From positions 1,488,001-1,552,000 of the forward strand of contig CP031970.1 in the NCBI GenBank assembly GCA_022354845.1: a DNA stretch of 64,000 bases, read 5' to 3'. The stretch's first letter is position 1. The number at the start of each line of letters is the position of its first letter. The notes beneath the pieces were generated by a model that did not search any database, was not told the origin of the DNA, and worked only from the letters and a program-made list of their open reading frames with translations. Below are positions 8,280 to 17,362 of the stretch, piece by piece. Position numbers and translations under genes: made by a program. The DNA comes from Streptococcus suis (GTDB lineage: Bacteria > Bacillota > Bacilli > Lactobacillales > Streptococcaceae).

Positions 8280-9795
8280 ATAATTGCAGAGGGAGTTTAA
8301 ATTCACTTGCGTATTTGGTCATATCTCCAATTAAAGTACTTGCTTTTTCAGGAATGGTTTCTGTTGCGAGTTCTGCTACTTGTTGGCCATACTCTTGAAC
8401 CTTTTCACCCAAGGCTTCAACCGCAGGAGACCCCATCTCAATTGCTGACTGATAAGCTTCAGATGCAATCACATAGCCAACCATACCACCAACAACTCCT
8501 CCTGCTACAGTTCCAGCTGGACCAGCAGAGGTTCCTAATACAGCGCCAACATTTGCACCTGCAACAGCACCAGCAGTAGCTGCTGTATGATCTCCCATCC
8601 GATAGGTGAACTCAGTTCCTTCAATTTTCCCACGAGCAAATTCAGAAACTGTATCATATGATTCAACTGCGTAAGATACGGTGATTGCCGGAATATTGTT
8701 TTTGGCCATTCCTTTCAGTAAGGCACGGCTGGAATTTGCCATCCTTTGGCTGACTGTCTCTGTAATAATACCTGTTCCATAAGCAATAGCACCTGCAGTT
8801 CCAGTATCATTTGTAAAGGCTACAAATCCTTCTTCAACTGATTGTTGGCCTTCAACAATCTTCACAGTATTATCAATTAATGACATAGCTCCCGTCAAAG
8901 CCATAGCCATTTTTCCGTTCTTCATGCCCTCTCTATGTATATCGGATACCAATAGTTTATTTGCACCTTCACCTAGATCGGTTGCTATTCGTCCAAGTAA
9001 TTTTACATCAGAATTATAGATTTTTTGTAAATCTTTAGTTAGTGGATACTTCTCCCCATTTACTCTTATATGTGGCTCAAATGAAGTTGGTCGCTGAGAA
9101 TTCGGATGGTAATTCACATCAATTCGGTAGTTTACCTTGTTTCCCTCATTTTTTAGATTTGCAACAAGGTCTTCTACTTCTTTTATTTTTCTTTGATTGA
9201 CTCTATCGAGCTGAGCAACAATATTTTCTGGCAAGTTGGAACCATAAAATCTGTCTGGAATCAGATGTCCTTTTTGATCATTAACTCTATAATAGCTTTC
9301 TCTTTTTATTCCTTGTATACTAGACCGCTTCTCTCCCACTTTCAATTGCAAGTCCTCAATTGACGTCGAAGTTATTCTGCCTTGATTATCTGAAACAGAA
9401 GTCACATTACCTTTTTTTATTACAATATTTGGTTTTACTCTTTGATTGCGTTGCCAAGTTCCATCTGAATTTTTACTACGCCATTCTTCTAGATACACCT
9501 GCCCAGAATCATCAATATAAGAATGTTTCCAAAATCCTGTATTAATTTTTTCCCTCCGAAGATAAAGCTGACCATCTCGTAAATACTCTTTATAAACATT
9601 GTTTTGTTCATTTCTGCCAATTCTCTCAACTAGCCCATTTTCTTTTTGGATTTCCTGTATCCCGTATACTCCATCCTTAGCTTTAACATTTGAAGGAAAT
9701 TCCTTATGTATATTTCTTAACCTATCTTCAATATTATGACTAAAGGTATCTAGTCTATTTGTTTCTAAACTATCAAACCGTAAACTCTTTTCCAT
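8278..9795 (-). CDS. Unknown protein with a nuclease-like GHL motif domain and a glycine zipper
   Basis: 505 residues, last of a three-gene operon. Residues 60-150 are beta-rich with repeated short turns (DGQLYL, SGQVYLEEW, DNQGRI). Residues 150-262 resemble the DNA/RNA non-specific endonuclease fold of polymorphic toxins (Endonuclea_NS_2 type): KGHLIPDRFYGS with His177, then ENIVAQLDRVNQ with Asn191 and Asn200, then a helix and a beta hairpin with RPTSFEPHIRVNGEKY. Residues 400-445 are a glycine/alanine-rich hydrophobic stretch with GxxxG spacing, typical of membrane-inserting glycine zippers; no signal peptide is seen. It starts one base after the ATPase stop, with AAGGTGG as ribosome site. 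The nuclease call is by eye and needs profile support; the biological role is unknown. Confidence 0.75.
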   Translation of the reverse strand: MEKSLRFDSLETNRLDTFSHNIEDRLRNIHKEFPSNVKAKDGVYGIQEIQKENGLVERIGRNEQNNVYKEYLRDGQLYLRREKINTGFWKHSYIDDSGQVYLEEWRSKNSDGTWQRNQRVKPNIVIKKGNVTSVSDNQGRITSTSIEDLQLKVGEKRSSIQGIKRESYYRVNDQKGHLIPDRFYGSNLPENIVAQLDRVNQRKIKEVEDLVANLKNEGNKVNYRIDVNYHPNSQRPTSFEPHIRVNGEKYPLTKDLQKIYNSDVKLLGRIATDLGEGANKLLVSDIHREGMKNGKMAMALTGAMSLIDNTVKIVEGQQSVEEGFVAFTNDTGTAGAIAYGTGIITETVSQRMANSSRALLKGMAKNNIPAITVSYAVESYDTVSEFARGKIEGTEFTYRMGDHTAATAGAVAGANVGAVLGTSAGPAGTVAGGVVGGMVGYVIASEAYQSAIEMGSPAVEALGEKVQEYGQQVAELATETIPEKASTLIGDMTKYASEFKLPLQL

Positions 9796-9796
9796 C

Positions 9797-12793
9797 TTAA
9801 TCCACCTTTGTTAATACGTGGCAAATGGCATCAATCTGACTCTGATTAAATCCATTTGTCCTACTGATTACCAAATCCCTTAAAGCTTGTGCTCCCAAAT
9901 CCACAGTGTGTTCAAACAAGGATTGACTGATTCCTAATACTTCCAAAACTAATCCTTGTAACAATAATATTTCCTGATTTGACCAAATTAATTTTCCTCC
10001 TAAAAAAGCATAGTCATCAATTAAATGACTGATGAGATTTCGTGTTTTTCTACTCACATCTATCAATTCTAAACTACCTAATAATGATTTTTTAGAAATT
10101 GGAATTGATTCTAACCAAGCTTGTAATAAAACCGAGATCAAATCAGATCGAGCCTCTCTAACTGACTGAATAAGTTGAGGAAATCTATTTTGATATTCAC
10201 CTTCCTTAACAGGTGCCTTATCAACTTTTGTTAAAACTGGACTGAGCCATTCATTTTGATATACAACTGCTACCCCTTTAGGTAATTTAGCAATTTCATT
10301 CACCTGATCAACGGTTAATCCAATGGAACGACCAATCGCTTCCCTATCATTTGCTTCTGGTGTTCGTAGAATAATTTTTGTATTCGTATTTTTGATTGCT
10401 GCAATATCAACTGCCGAAGGAGACTGGTCCACAATGATCACACCTTCTCCATATGTACGAATTTCTGCAATTGTATTGGTTACCATTTCAACAGACTTAC
10501 CAATCAAACTAGAATCTCCTTGCTGACTGGTATTTTTTAATAAATTATGTGCCTCTTCAATAATAGTTGCATGCCAAAACTCTTGGTTCTTCTTAAGAAT
10601 CTTGCGCTCCACTTGATCTTGTCGATGCTCATTAAGTGCATAAATTGTCAAGCCCATTATCAATGCCCTTGTTTCTGCTGATTTAATCCTACTTATATCT
10701 AAAATACAATTTTCATCAAATAGTTGTTCAAAAGAGGTATGTTGGTTTGAAAAAATCAATCGATTTAGTCCTACTGTCAATGAACGAACACGCGTCAACA
10801 ACGCGCCTCGGTAATTGGATTTAATATCTGAAGCATAGTCCGATTGGTCAATCAAATTCTCCAATTCCTCAGATACTACTTCAAAATTAGGATAGACTTT
10901 TTCTTCCCCTTCAAATCTTGAAGAGATTAAATCCCAACCGACAACCTCATATGCTTGTAGGATTGCCTCCTTAAAGAAAGCAGGCATGGCATCATACATC
11001 GGCCAACAAACACTAAATATTTCGACTAATCCGTCAATATGTTCTAAGACATGTACGGAATTAGGAAATACGAATGGGTTTATGTGTACTAAGGAGGCTA
11101 AATTTGGATTAGTAGAAAATACATTCACATCATTGTAGTTTCCAAATACATCTTTATACTCTCCCTTAGCCGGCTCTATCACCAAGAATTTTTTCTTATC
11201 TTGGCGAAGTTCACTGAGAATTTGATATACAGTATTAGACTTTCCCGACCCTGTAGAACCAGTAATAAAAGTATGCATACTCAAACTTCTATTATCTAAT
11301 TCAACAACCTTATCGGTTATTTGCCCTAAATCAAACACTTTTCCCAAAGTTAACCTATTCTCAGGATTATCGTCATACCTTGGCGTGTAGGAATAAACTT
11401 CTTTTCCAAACTCGGCATGTTCTATCACGGGTAAACCTGGTACTGTTTTACGAGGTAAACCGAGATGAAGTCCTAATTCTTTACCACTAACAGTCGTTGC
11501 AGCATTAATCAAGATATTACTACCATAGATAAATTGAGGATGAGCAAACCGAGAAAGGTAGGTCATTAAATCCTGAAAATCTCCCAATAATTCTGGATTA
11601 TTTCTCCTCCAAGAATTAATAGCTGAAACTTCACGACCAGACTGTTCCCCATTCATCAAAGATCGATAGTTACTTGCTGCAATCTCAGCTGTAGCCATAT
11701 CGTCTGAACTAAAATAACCAGCAACAGTCCAAACACCATAACTATCAAATTCATTGGTTCGATTGATTGCTTCATCTAATAACCCCATCATATCGGTGAT
11801 GGCCTTATTTTCAATTGTAGTGCTTCTACTACTTGAATAACTTTCACTTCTATTTTCTACAGGAGCTAAGGAAGCAATGAAGCCACCAATTGGTGCCACT
11901 AATTGCCCTCCTAACATTGCTCCTGGACTAATACCGACTGTATTCGCTCCAATTGCTGCCCCAAGTCCAGCCCCTAAAACATTCACTGCTGCTTGACCAA
12001 TCATTGCTGCTTTTTGTCGTCCGTCCATCTCCGCAAAAGACTGATTTTTTGAAATAGTTGTACTTATATTTTCTGTCACTTGACTCTTTTGTAAAACAGA
12101 TAGCTTACTATACAAATCTTGATAATCTTTTCTTAATAATTCTATGGATTGTGATGACTGATTTTGAGCTAATATAATACCTGTATATTGTCGCCCTTGC
12201 AAGGCTAAGGCTAATTTTTCAAGTCCTTGTACAAATGAATGTTCATCTGAAGTAGCTGTTTTTGAAGTCCCCACAACACTAACAGAAGCCATATTTTGTT
12301 GTTTTAATAATTTATTTGATAGAACTGAAATTGATTGTCTATCTTCATTTTTGATTTTTGAGCCTGGGAAATGACCAATTAGTGTATTTTTTAACGTATC
12401 GCTTAAGGTTACCGTTGAACGTTTGCTAATTGAGCCGTCTTGCTCATTATTTCTAACACCTAGATAGAAATCGGTCTTATTACCGTCACTGTCCAAGAGA
12501 ATAAATACTGATGTATTATAAGTTGAAAGAGTATTAAAAACAGTTGTGAATTTATCTGTTACAGGCTCTCCCTTCTGATAAACCATTTCTGTGATTTTAA
12601 AGAGTCGAACATTATTAATTAAATCTTCTTCAAGAGGCTTGATTGAATAAATGGGTGCAATCGGCATTTCTATAAGACGAGCCAAATATTTTCGACGAAT
12701 ACCCTCATCTATGATATCTAGACGATTTTTTAAACTTAACTCAGTCCCATCAGATAGTTGTAAATCTGTTTGAGTTTTTGGTAATTCTGTCAT
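9797..12793 (-). CDS. VirB4/HerA-like P-loop ATPase with a hydrophobic glycine-rich insert
   Basis: 998 residues. The N-terminal third resembles the non-catalytic domain of VirB4/TraC-type ATPases (RQYTGIILAQNQS followed by a Ser/Thr-rich stretch). Residues 262-312 are a Gly/Ala-rich hydrophobic insert (VLGAGLGAAIGANTVG). The RecA-like core follows: Walker A GSTGSGKS at 512-519, Walker B ATIIEEAH at 742-749, and a sensor VDQSP near 788-792, with ILRTPEANDREAIGR after it, as in HerA/DUF87 ATPases. A 130-residue helical tail is unassigned. It is middle gene of three, with AGAGGA 5 nt before the ATG. HerA relatives pump DNA or protein and often drive defence nucleases; whether this one does is inference. 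Confidence 0.85.
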   Translation of the reverse strand: MTELPKTQTDLQLSDGTELSLKNRLDIIDEGIRRKYLARLIEMPIAPIYSIKPLEEDLINNVRLFKITEMVYQKGEPVTDKFTTVFNTLSTYNTSVFILLDSDGNKTDFYLGVRNNEQDGSISKRSTVTLSDTLKNTLIGHFPGSKIKNEDRQSISVLSNKLLKQQNMASVSVVGTSKTATSDEHSFVQGLEKLALALQGRQYTGIILAQNQSSQSIELLRKDYQDLYSKLSVLQKSQVTENISTTISKNQSFAEMDGRQKAAMIGQAAVNVLGAGLGAAIGANTVGISPGAMLGGQLVAPIGGFIASLAPVENRSESYSSSRSTTIENKAITDMMGLLDEAINRTNEFDSYGVWTVAGYFSSDDMATAEIAASNYRSLMNGEQSGREVSAINSWRRNNPELLGDFQDLMTYLSRFAHPQFIYGSNILINAATTVSGKELGLHLGLPRKTVPGLPVIEHAEFGKEVYSYTPRYDDNPENRLTLGKVFDLGQITDKVVELDNRSLSMHTFITGSTGSGKSNTVYQILSELRQDKKKFLVIEPAKGEYKDVFGNYNDVNVFSTNPNLASLVHINPFVFPNSVHVLEHIDGLVEIFSVCWPMYDAMPAFFKEAILQAYEVVGWDLISSRFEGEEKVYPNFEVVSEELENLIDQSDYASDIKSNYRGALLTRVRSLTVGLNRLIFSNQHTSFEQLFDENCILDISRIKSAETRALIMGLTIYALNEHRQDQVERKILKKNQEFWHATIIEEAHNLLKNTSQQGDSSLIGKSVEMVTNTIAEIRTYGEGVIIVDQSPSAVDIAAIKNTNTKIILRTPEANDREAIGRSIGLTVDQVNEIAKLPKGVAVVYQNEWLSPVLTKVDKAPVKEGEYQNRFPQLIQSVREARSDLISVLLQAWLESIPISKKSLLGSLELIDVSRKTRNLISHLIDDYAFLGGKLIWSNQEILLLQGLVLEVLGISQSLFEHTVDLGAQALRDLVISRTNGFNQSQIDAICHVLTKVD

Positions 12794-12795
12794 CC

Positions 12796-14433
12796 TTATC
12801 CTCTCCCAATTTTATTAACTTGATTTTCAAATTGTAAGAACCAATCATTATCGAGTTGTAACTCTTTTTCATCCTCTGTTAACTGATTAGTTAACTCTTC
12901 CTTCTCAGCCTCATGTTTACCAATCAACTCATCTAAATGTAAAACATAAATTCTATCTTCTTGACTTGACTTTTCCGTTAATAATCGAATACATTCTGCT
13001 ATGACATTATCCATTACAGGAGTAACAAGTTCCACTGCCTTGTCTCTAAAATCTTGATAAAGGTATGTAATTCTTTCAACCATCTCTAGTGTATCTCTCT
13101 GCTTTTTCTTTATAAATGGATTAATTAGTTCAAGAATATCATCCTGTTTTTGCACCATCTCTTGCTTTCTGAAAACTTTCAAAGACTCAGTCATGTCTAA
13201 AACATGCCACTTTGACTCATCAAAATCTTGTTGAGTATTTGCTACAAAGCCATCATTATAATCAGCCTTCAGATAGATAGCTAACTTATTATTCTCGATT
13301 TCTTTACTTTTTAAAAAGTAGATTGATTCAACTTGACTTAAAAATTCTTGAAATTGTAACTGCACAAAATAATTAAGTTGAGCCATCACCTGGTAAGCTG
13401 TGTAATCATTATCAATTCTAACTCTTCGCTTATTCCATTTTTCAAGTTTTTCAATAAAATTTTGTTTTACAATCTGTAGTTCTTCTACAAATTCCACTAC
13501 TTCATTCTTTTCAAATTGATCTTTAGATATATTCAATTTATGTAAAATATCTTCTAAAGTTCGAATTTTCTTATAGACTAAAGCATTTACTTTTTGACTC
13601 TGTCGATTTTCAATATCAAGTTCAGCATGTAATTTTTCTAGTTCTTTTTGCAAACATTTCAAAACTTGAGCAACAAAAGCCGTTTGTGGATAAGTGTGAA
13701 AATAATCTAAGAGCCTCTTGTCAGAAATTCCTTTTAGAAATGTTGGACAATTGATTCCATAATCCTGAACCAGCCTTTCGAGCGTTGGTTGATTCAAGTT
13801 ACCCGGACATAGAAAGAAAATCTGCTCCTGTATAACATTTGAATTTATCAGAAGAACATCGAGAAACTCTTTTATAAACTCCTTGTTATTCATATCAATG
13901 TAGAAAACAATTGGGATATTTTCTAAATCACTTGGTAATTGATTGATAGCCTCAATACTTTCTATGGTGACTTCATCATGAAAACTAGTTGGAATATCTA
14001 TTCCACTACCAATCAATAAACACGGATATTCATTTACAAACAAATCTTGATTTAACTCTATAAAATCCAAATATGGGAATCTTCTGTTTCTATTGATTTC
14101 TAACCAAGAAAGCAACTGGTTTATACGTTCATTTTTAGTAGCAACATCCTCTAGTATTTCTTTTTGGAAAAATCTAACACTTGGTTCTGTAATACCTGCA
14201 GTCAAAAAAGATTGCTGAAGACTTAGGAAATCTGACTCTGTTCCTGAAAACTCCAAATCAAAATCAAAACCATTCATCTCATCGTAAAATATCCCAGGGA
14301 CCTTATTCAGCCACTGCTGTAACTTCACTGTTTTATATTTTTCAACAAGACTATTTATCATCGGTTCTTCCCCATTAAATTTAACAAAAGTCTCAAATAA
14401 ATACGGATTGTATTGCAATTCTACTTTTACCAT
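12796..14433 (-). CDS. Unknown coiled-coil protein, first gene of the ATPase operon
   Basis: 545 residues from the preferred ATG at 14433; the open frame extends to 14472, but that ATG lies in the -10 box, and AAAGGGTG precedes the 14433 ATG. The N-terminal quarter has the pattern KLQQWLNKVPGIF...FDFDLEFSGTESDF, a mixed alpha/beta segment I cannot place. Residues around 165-250 look like a Rossmann-type sheet (NIPIVFYIDMN, EQIFFLCPG). From about 275 to 355 there is a strong coiled coil, and the last 60 residues are again highly charged and helical. No nucleotide-binding motif, signal peptide or membrane segment. Its place ahead of the ATPase, with a 2-nt gap, suggests a sensor, adaptor or scaffold; that is inference. 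Confidence 0.8.
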   Translation of the reverse strand: MVKVELQYNPYLFETFVKFNGEEPMINSLVEKYKTVKLQQWLNKVPGIFYDEMNGFDFDLEFSGTESDFLSLQQSFLTAGITEPSVRFFQKEILEDVATKNERINQLLSWLEINRNRRFPYLDFIELNQDLFVNEYPCLLIGSGIDIPTSFHDEVTIESIEAINQLPSDLENIPIVFYIDMNNKEFIKEFLDVLLINSNVIQEQIFFLCPGNLNQPTLERLVQDYGINCPTFLKGISDKRLLDYFHTYPQTAFVAQVLKCLQKELEKLHAELDIENRQSQKVNALVYKKIRTLEDILHKLNISKDQFEKNEVVEFVEELQIVKQNFIEKLEKWNKRRVRIDNDYTAYQVMAQLNYFVQLQFQEFLSQVESIYFLKSKEIENNKLAIYLKADYNDGFVANTQQDFDESKWHVLDMTESLKVFRKQEMVQKQDDILELINPFIKKKQRDTLEMVERITYLYQDFRDKAVELVTPVMDNVIAECIRLLTEKSSQEDRIYVLHLDELIGKHEAEKEELTNQLTEDEKELQLDNDWFLQFENQVNKIGRG

Positions 14434-14470
14434 TTTAATACACCCTTTTTCATGTATTTTTGATAATATC

Positions 14471-14479
14471 ATTATATCA
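14471..14479 (-). promoter_or_regulatory. Extended -10 promoter of the three-gene ATPase operon
   Basis: TGATATAAT on the minus strand, ending about 38 nt before the ATG at 14433. The upstream spacer to yihY is very AT-rich and no clear -35 is visible. Confidence 0.6.
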
Positions 14480-14648
14480 TTTTATATACTAAATTTAGAA
14501 ATTATTTCAGTTTTCTAAATAAACATAAACAGCAAGATACTAGAATCCTCATTAAATGATTGATAGATTTTTGATTATATAATTTTTGTCAACATTAGAA
14601 TCAATTGTAAATGATAAATATTCGATTATATTTCAATCAAATGTGCGG

Positions 14649-14700
14649 AAAAAAACGAGCACCCTCCAACTAGGGGTTACTCGTTTTTTTTATATTTTGC
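14649..14700 (-). terminator. yihY terminator
   Basis: AACGAG...CTCGTT stem with inner ACCC/GGGT pairs followed by a run of seven T on the minus strand, just after the yihY stop codon. Confidence 0.8.
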
Positions 14701-15594
14701 TTTAGCACGCTTAAAGATTGAAACAATATCTCCGTCTCTTGACTGGATATCACCTAATTTTAATTTATGAACACTTGCATTAACGACTGCACCTATGATG
14801 AGAATCTGGGCCATAAAAATAAACCAGACCATAAATAAAAGAAATATTACTGCTGTTGCCGAACGAAAATCTGATAATTTATTTGCATAGTTATCCAAAT
14901 ATAGCGAAAACAACTTCCCAGTTGTTGCCATAATAAATAGAACAAAACCAGCCCCAGGGAAAACATACCAAATTTTAGGTATTCGAACATTTGGCGAAAA
15001 ATAATAGAACATAATCAGTGCCGCAAACAGTGCTAGGTAGGCAATCGGTTGCGTTTGTCCTAAAAAAATATCCAACCAACCATTTTCAAGATTTAAATAT
15101 TTATCTAAATAAGAAAAAATGGCTTGACCAAATGTCACACTCGCTATACTCAATCCTATGATTATTTGCAAGCCAATCCCCAAAAAGATACCTACTAAAC
15201 GACCGACAATGACATCACGATGATTTTCCATACCATAAGCCTTATTAACAGCCTTTTGTAAAATCATCATACTATTTGAAAGGGTCCATAAAGTCGTAAG
15301 AATAGCAATACCTAACCAAGAACTTGAGGGTTTAGTTAAAATATTGGTCACAAAATTTGAAACAGTCGGATAGATTTTTTCAGGAATAAATTCTGCTAAT
15401 ACTGATAGAATCGCATCGACATCAAAAGGAAAATAAGGCAATAAATTGGCTAAGGTCAACAGAATCGGAAAAATGGAAATCAGAAGATAATAAGCTACCG
15501 CCACACTCGTTATCTCAATTTCCGCCGATTTGTAATAGGAAAAAAAGGTTGAAAAGAATGTTTTCAGTCCTTCTAGTTTTTTAACTTTCCTCAT
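14677..15594 (-). CDS. YihY/BrkB family inner-membrane protein
   Basis: 305 residues with six strong hydrophobic segments and the family's typical features: early SVAVAYYLLISIFP helix, WTLSNSM in the middle, and ATAVIFLLFMVWFIF near the end. The short C-terminal tail is basic and cytosolic. Once called RNase BN, the family is now regarded as membrane proteins of unclear function. It is the last gene before the unknown ATPase operon and lies downstream of a MITE-like repeat, with a dedicated terminator. Function is not inferable from sequence. Confidence 0.9.
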   Translation of the reverse strand: MRKVKKLEGLKTFFSTFFSYYKSAEIEITSVAVAYYLLISIFPILLTLANLLPYFPFDVDAILSVLAEFIPEKIYPTVSNFVTNILTKPSSSWLGIAILTTLWTLSNSMMILQKAVNKAYGMENHRDVIVGRLVGIFLGIGLQIIIGLSIASVTFGQAIFSYLDKYLNLENGWLDIFLGQTQPIAYLALFAALIMFYYFSPNVRIPKIWYVFPGAGFVLFIMATTGKLFSLYLDNYANKLSDFRSATAVIFLLFMVWFIFMAQILIIGAVVNASVHKLKLGDIQSRDGDIVSIFKRAKAKYKKNE

Positions 15595-15629
15595 TCATTC
15601 AACCTCATACTTTCCTTCTCTAATTGATT

Positions 15630-15841
15630 TATACTCAATGAAAATCAAAATCAGACTCGCTGCAAAGGTTTGGGGAACCGTTGGAGGTTGTAAATTGAGC
15701 GAACGCAGTTCGTGTCGATATGATGCAAATAGAACCCTGTTACTTTTTTATTTAAAGGTAACAGGCTGAAAGGCTCCACTGGAGCCTTTCACTCATCAAA
15801 TCAAGTCAACAACGTCGGCTTTTGATTTTCGAAGAGTATTA
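15630..15841. repeat. MITE-like intergenic element with imperfect terminal inverted repeats
   Basis: The left end reads TATACTCAATGAAAATCAA and the reverse complement of the right end reads AATACTCTTCGAAAATCAA, about 19 bp with a few mismatches. Inside are two perfect inverted repeats: CCTGTTAC/GTAACAGG (15736-15765) and GAAAGGCTCC/GGAGCCTTTC (15768-15790). No open frame. The right end supplies or abuts the stop codon of map. The size and ends fit the miniature intergenic repeats common in streptococci. Confidence 0.75.
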
Positions 15842-16699
15842 ATAAGTTCCTTCTTCACCTTGACTAGTCAAGATAAGTGGACCATCTTTTGTAATCACAA
15901 ATTGGTGCTCATATTGACAAGATAAGCCACCATCAAGTGTTTTGTGAGCCCAACCAGTCTTCATATCCGTATCGATTTCCCAAGTCCCAGTGTTTATCAT
16001 TGGCTCGATAGTCAAAACCATGCCTTCACGCAAGCGAAGACCACGACCTTTTGTTCCATAGTGGGGAACCATTGGTTCCTCATGCATGGTTGGACCAACG
16101 CCGTGACCTACCAAGTCACGAACAACACCGTAGCCAAGACCTTCCGCATATTCTTGAATGGCTGCGCCAATATCACCGATACGATTGCCAACAACGGCTT
16201 GCTCAATACCGCGGTACAAACATTCCTTGGTTACATCCATCAAGTTTTGCACTTCTTCAGAAACCTGACCGACTGCATAGGCCCAACAAGAGTCTGCAAC
16301 TCCACCACGATAGGTTTGAGTGATTTTCTTCATAGCCTTGACATCATTAAAGTTGAGCTTAGAAACATCAACTACCGCTTTGTCTAAGGGCTCACTCAAA
16401 ACCATATCAACCTTCAATAAGTCACCTTCTTTTAGCTTATAGTGACGTGGAAAAGCATGAGCAACTTCATCATTCAATCCACAACACGTCGCATAAGGAT
16501 AGTCCATTAATTCACCATCAACTCCAATTTGAAGTGGCAGAACATTATTCTCCTTACATATTTTACGAACATACTCTTCCACATCCCACATGTCCACACC
16601 TGGCTTGATGATGTCACGTAATCCAATATGGATTCCTGACAAAACTTCACCAGCTCGACTCATGGCATCGATTTCTCGTTGTGATTTAATTGTAATCAT
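15839..16699 (-). CDS. map: Type I methionine aminopeptidase
   Basis: 286 residues; removes the initiator methionine from nascent proteins in the cytosol. Metal ligands and neighbours are visible: His81 (NDEVAHAFP), Asp98 (LLKVDMVL), Asp136 (VADSCWAY), then VGHGVGPTMHEEP, TIEPMI and YEHQFV. Between the two metal aspartates there is an insert of about 30 residues (roughly 103-135), longer than the E. coli enzyme and characteristic of streptococcal type 1 enzymes. Its ATG overlaps the stop of the upstream GNAT gene by 4 nt, so the two are coupled. The stop codon is at the edge of a MITE-like repeat. Confidence 0.96.
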   Translation of the reverse strand: MITIKSQREIDAMSRAGEVLSGIHIGLRDIIKPGVDMWDVEEYVRKICKENNVLPLQIGVDGELMDYPYATCCGLNDEVAHAFPRHYKLKEGDLLKVDMVLSEPLDKAVVDVSKLNFNDVKAMKKITQTYRGGVADSCWAYAVGQVSEEVQNLMDVTKECLYRGIEQAVVGNRIGDIGAAIQEYAEGLGYGVVRDLVGHGVGPTMHEEPMVPHYGTKGRGLRLREGMVLTIEPMINTGTWEIDTDMKTGWAHKTLDGGLSCQYEHQFVITKDGPLILTSQGEEGTY

Positions 16700-17268
16700 T
16701 GATTTTCCTCGTACATTTCTAAATTAAAATCTGCCTTTTTCAAGCTAAATTTCAAGTAATTTCTCATTTTATGACTATAACGGTCACTTCCACGATAGTG
16801 GTTAATTTGCACAAAGCCAGCTTTTCTAGCCACCCTTTGACTAGCCACATTTTCCTCATGAGTGATAATTACCAACTCTTTTAAGCCAACTTTATAAAAA
16901 GACAGATACACTAAATTTCGTACTGCCTCTGTCATCAACCCTTGTCCCCAGTGGTCCTTTTTAAGAAAATAGCTAAGCTCCGCAGTTTGTAAATGTTCAT
17001 CCAACTTTTCAAAACAAAGCGCACCAATCATTCGACCAGAGTTTTTTTCTGTTAATGCCCATTTTCCTAATGGCGAACGGATAAATTTTTCAACCATTGT
17101 CGCAACAGCAATCTCTTTGTCCTTCAAAACCGGAAAAATAAATGGAAGATTCTCAGCATGCGACACTATTGTATAAAAATCCTCCCCATCCTCGTAAGAA
17201 AATGGTCGCAAAACGAAATGATCCGTTTCAAAACATGCAAATTTAGCTAACTGTATCCAAAGTGTCAT
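16696..17268 (-). CDS. GNAT family N-acetyltransferase (RimJ/RimL-like)
   Basis: 190 residues from the chosen ATG. Typical landmarks: FETDHFVLRPFSYEDGEDF at the start, the acetyl-CoA loop region KKDHWGQGLMTEAVRNL in the middle, and ENVASQRVARKAGF near the end. RimJ/RimL-like enzymes acetylate protein N-termini or small amines; the substrate here is unknown. The open frame extends to an ATG at 17316, but those 16 residues do not fit the family. It sits between murA and map, overlapping map by 4 nt. Confidence 0.9.
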   Translation of the reverse strand: MTLWIQLAKFACFETDHFVLRPFSYEDGEDFYTIVSHAENLPFIFPVLKDKEIAVATMVEKFIRSPLGKWALTEKNSGRMIGALCFEKLDEHLQTAELSYFLKKDHWGQGLMTEAVRNLVYLSFYKVGLKELVIITHEENVASQRVARKAGFVQINHYRGSDRYSHKMRNYLKFSLKKADFNLEMYEENQ

Positions 17269-17362
17269 AGTGTACCCAAGGGACTGAGAATTGCTCCCAG
17301 CCCCAATATATTTCATTTATTAAATCATTACATTCTAAAGATGCAATTATCTACTAGATCAA

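Noticed and set aside
9797..12793. FtsK/EssC-type (type VII secretion) reading of the large ATPase
   Set aside because: Only one P-loop core is present, with VirB4/HerA-like Walker B EEAH; EssC has several FtsK/SpoIIIE modules and FHA domains, and no WXG100 or LXG genes are nearby.
14434..14472. Upstream ATG of the first ATPase-operon gene
   Set aside because: It overlaps the TATAAT -10 box, so it would not be in the transcript.
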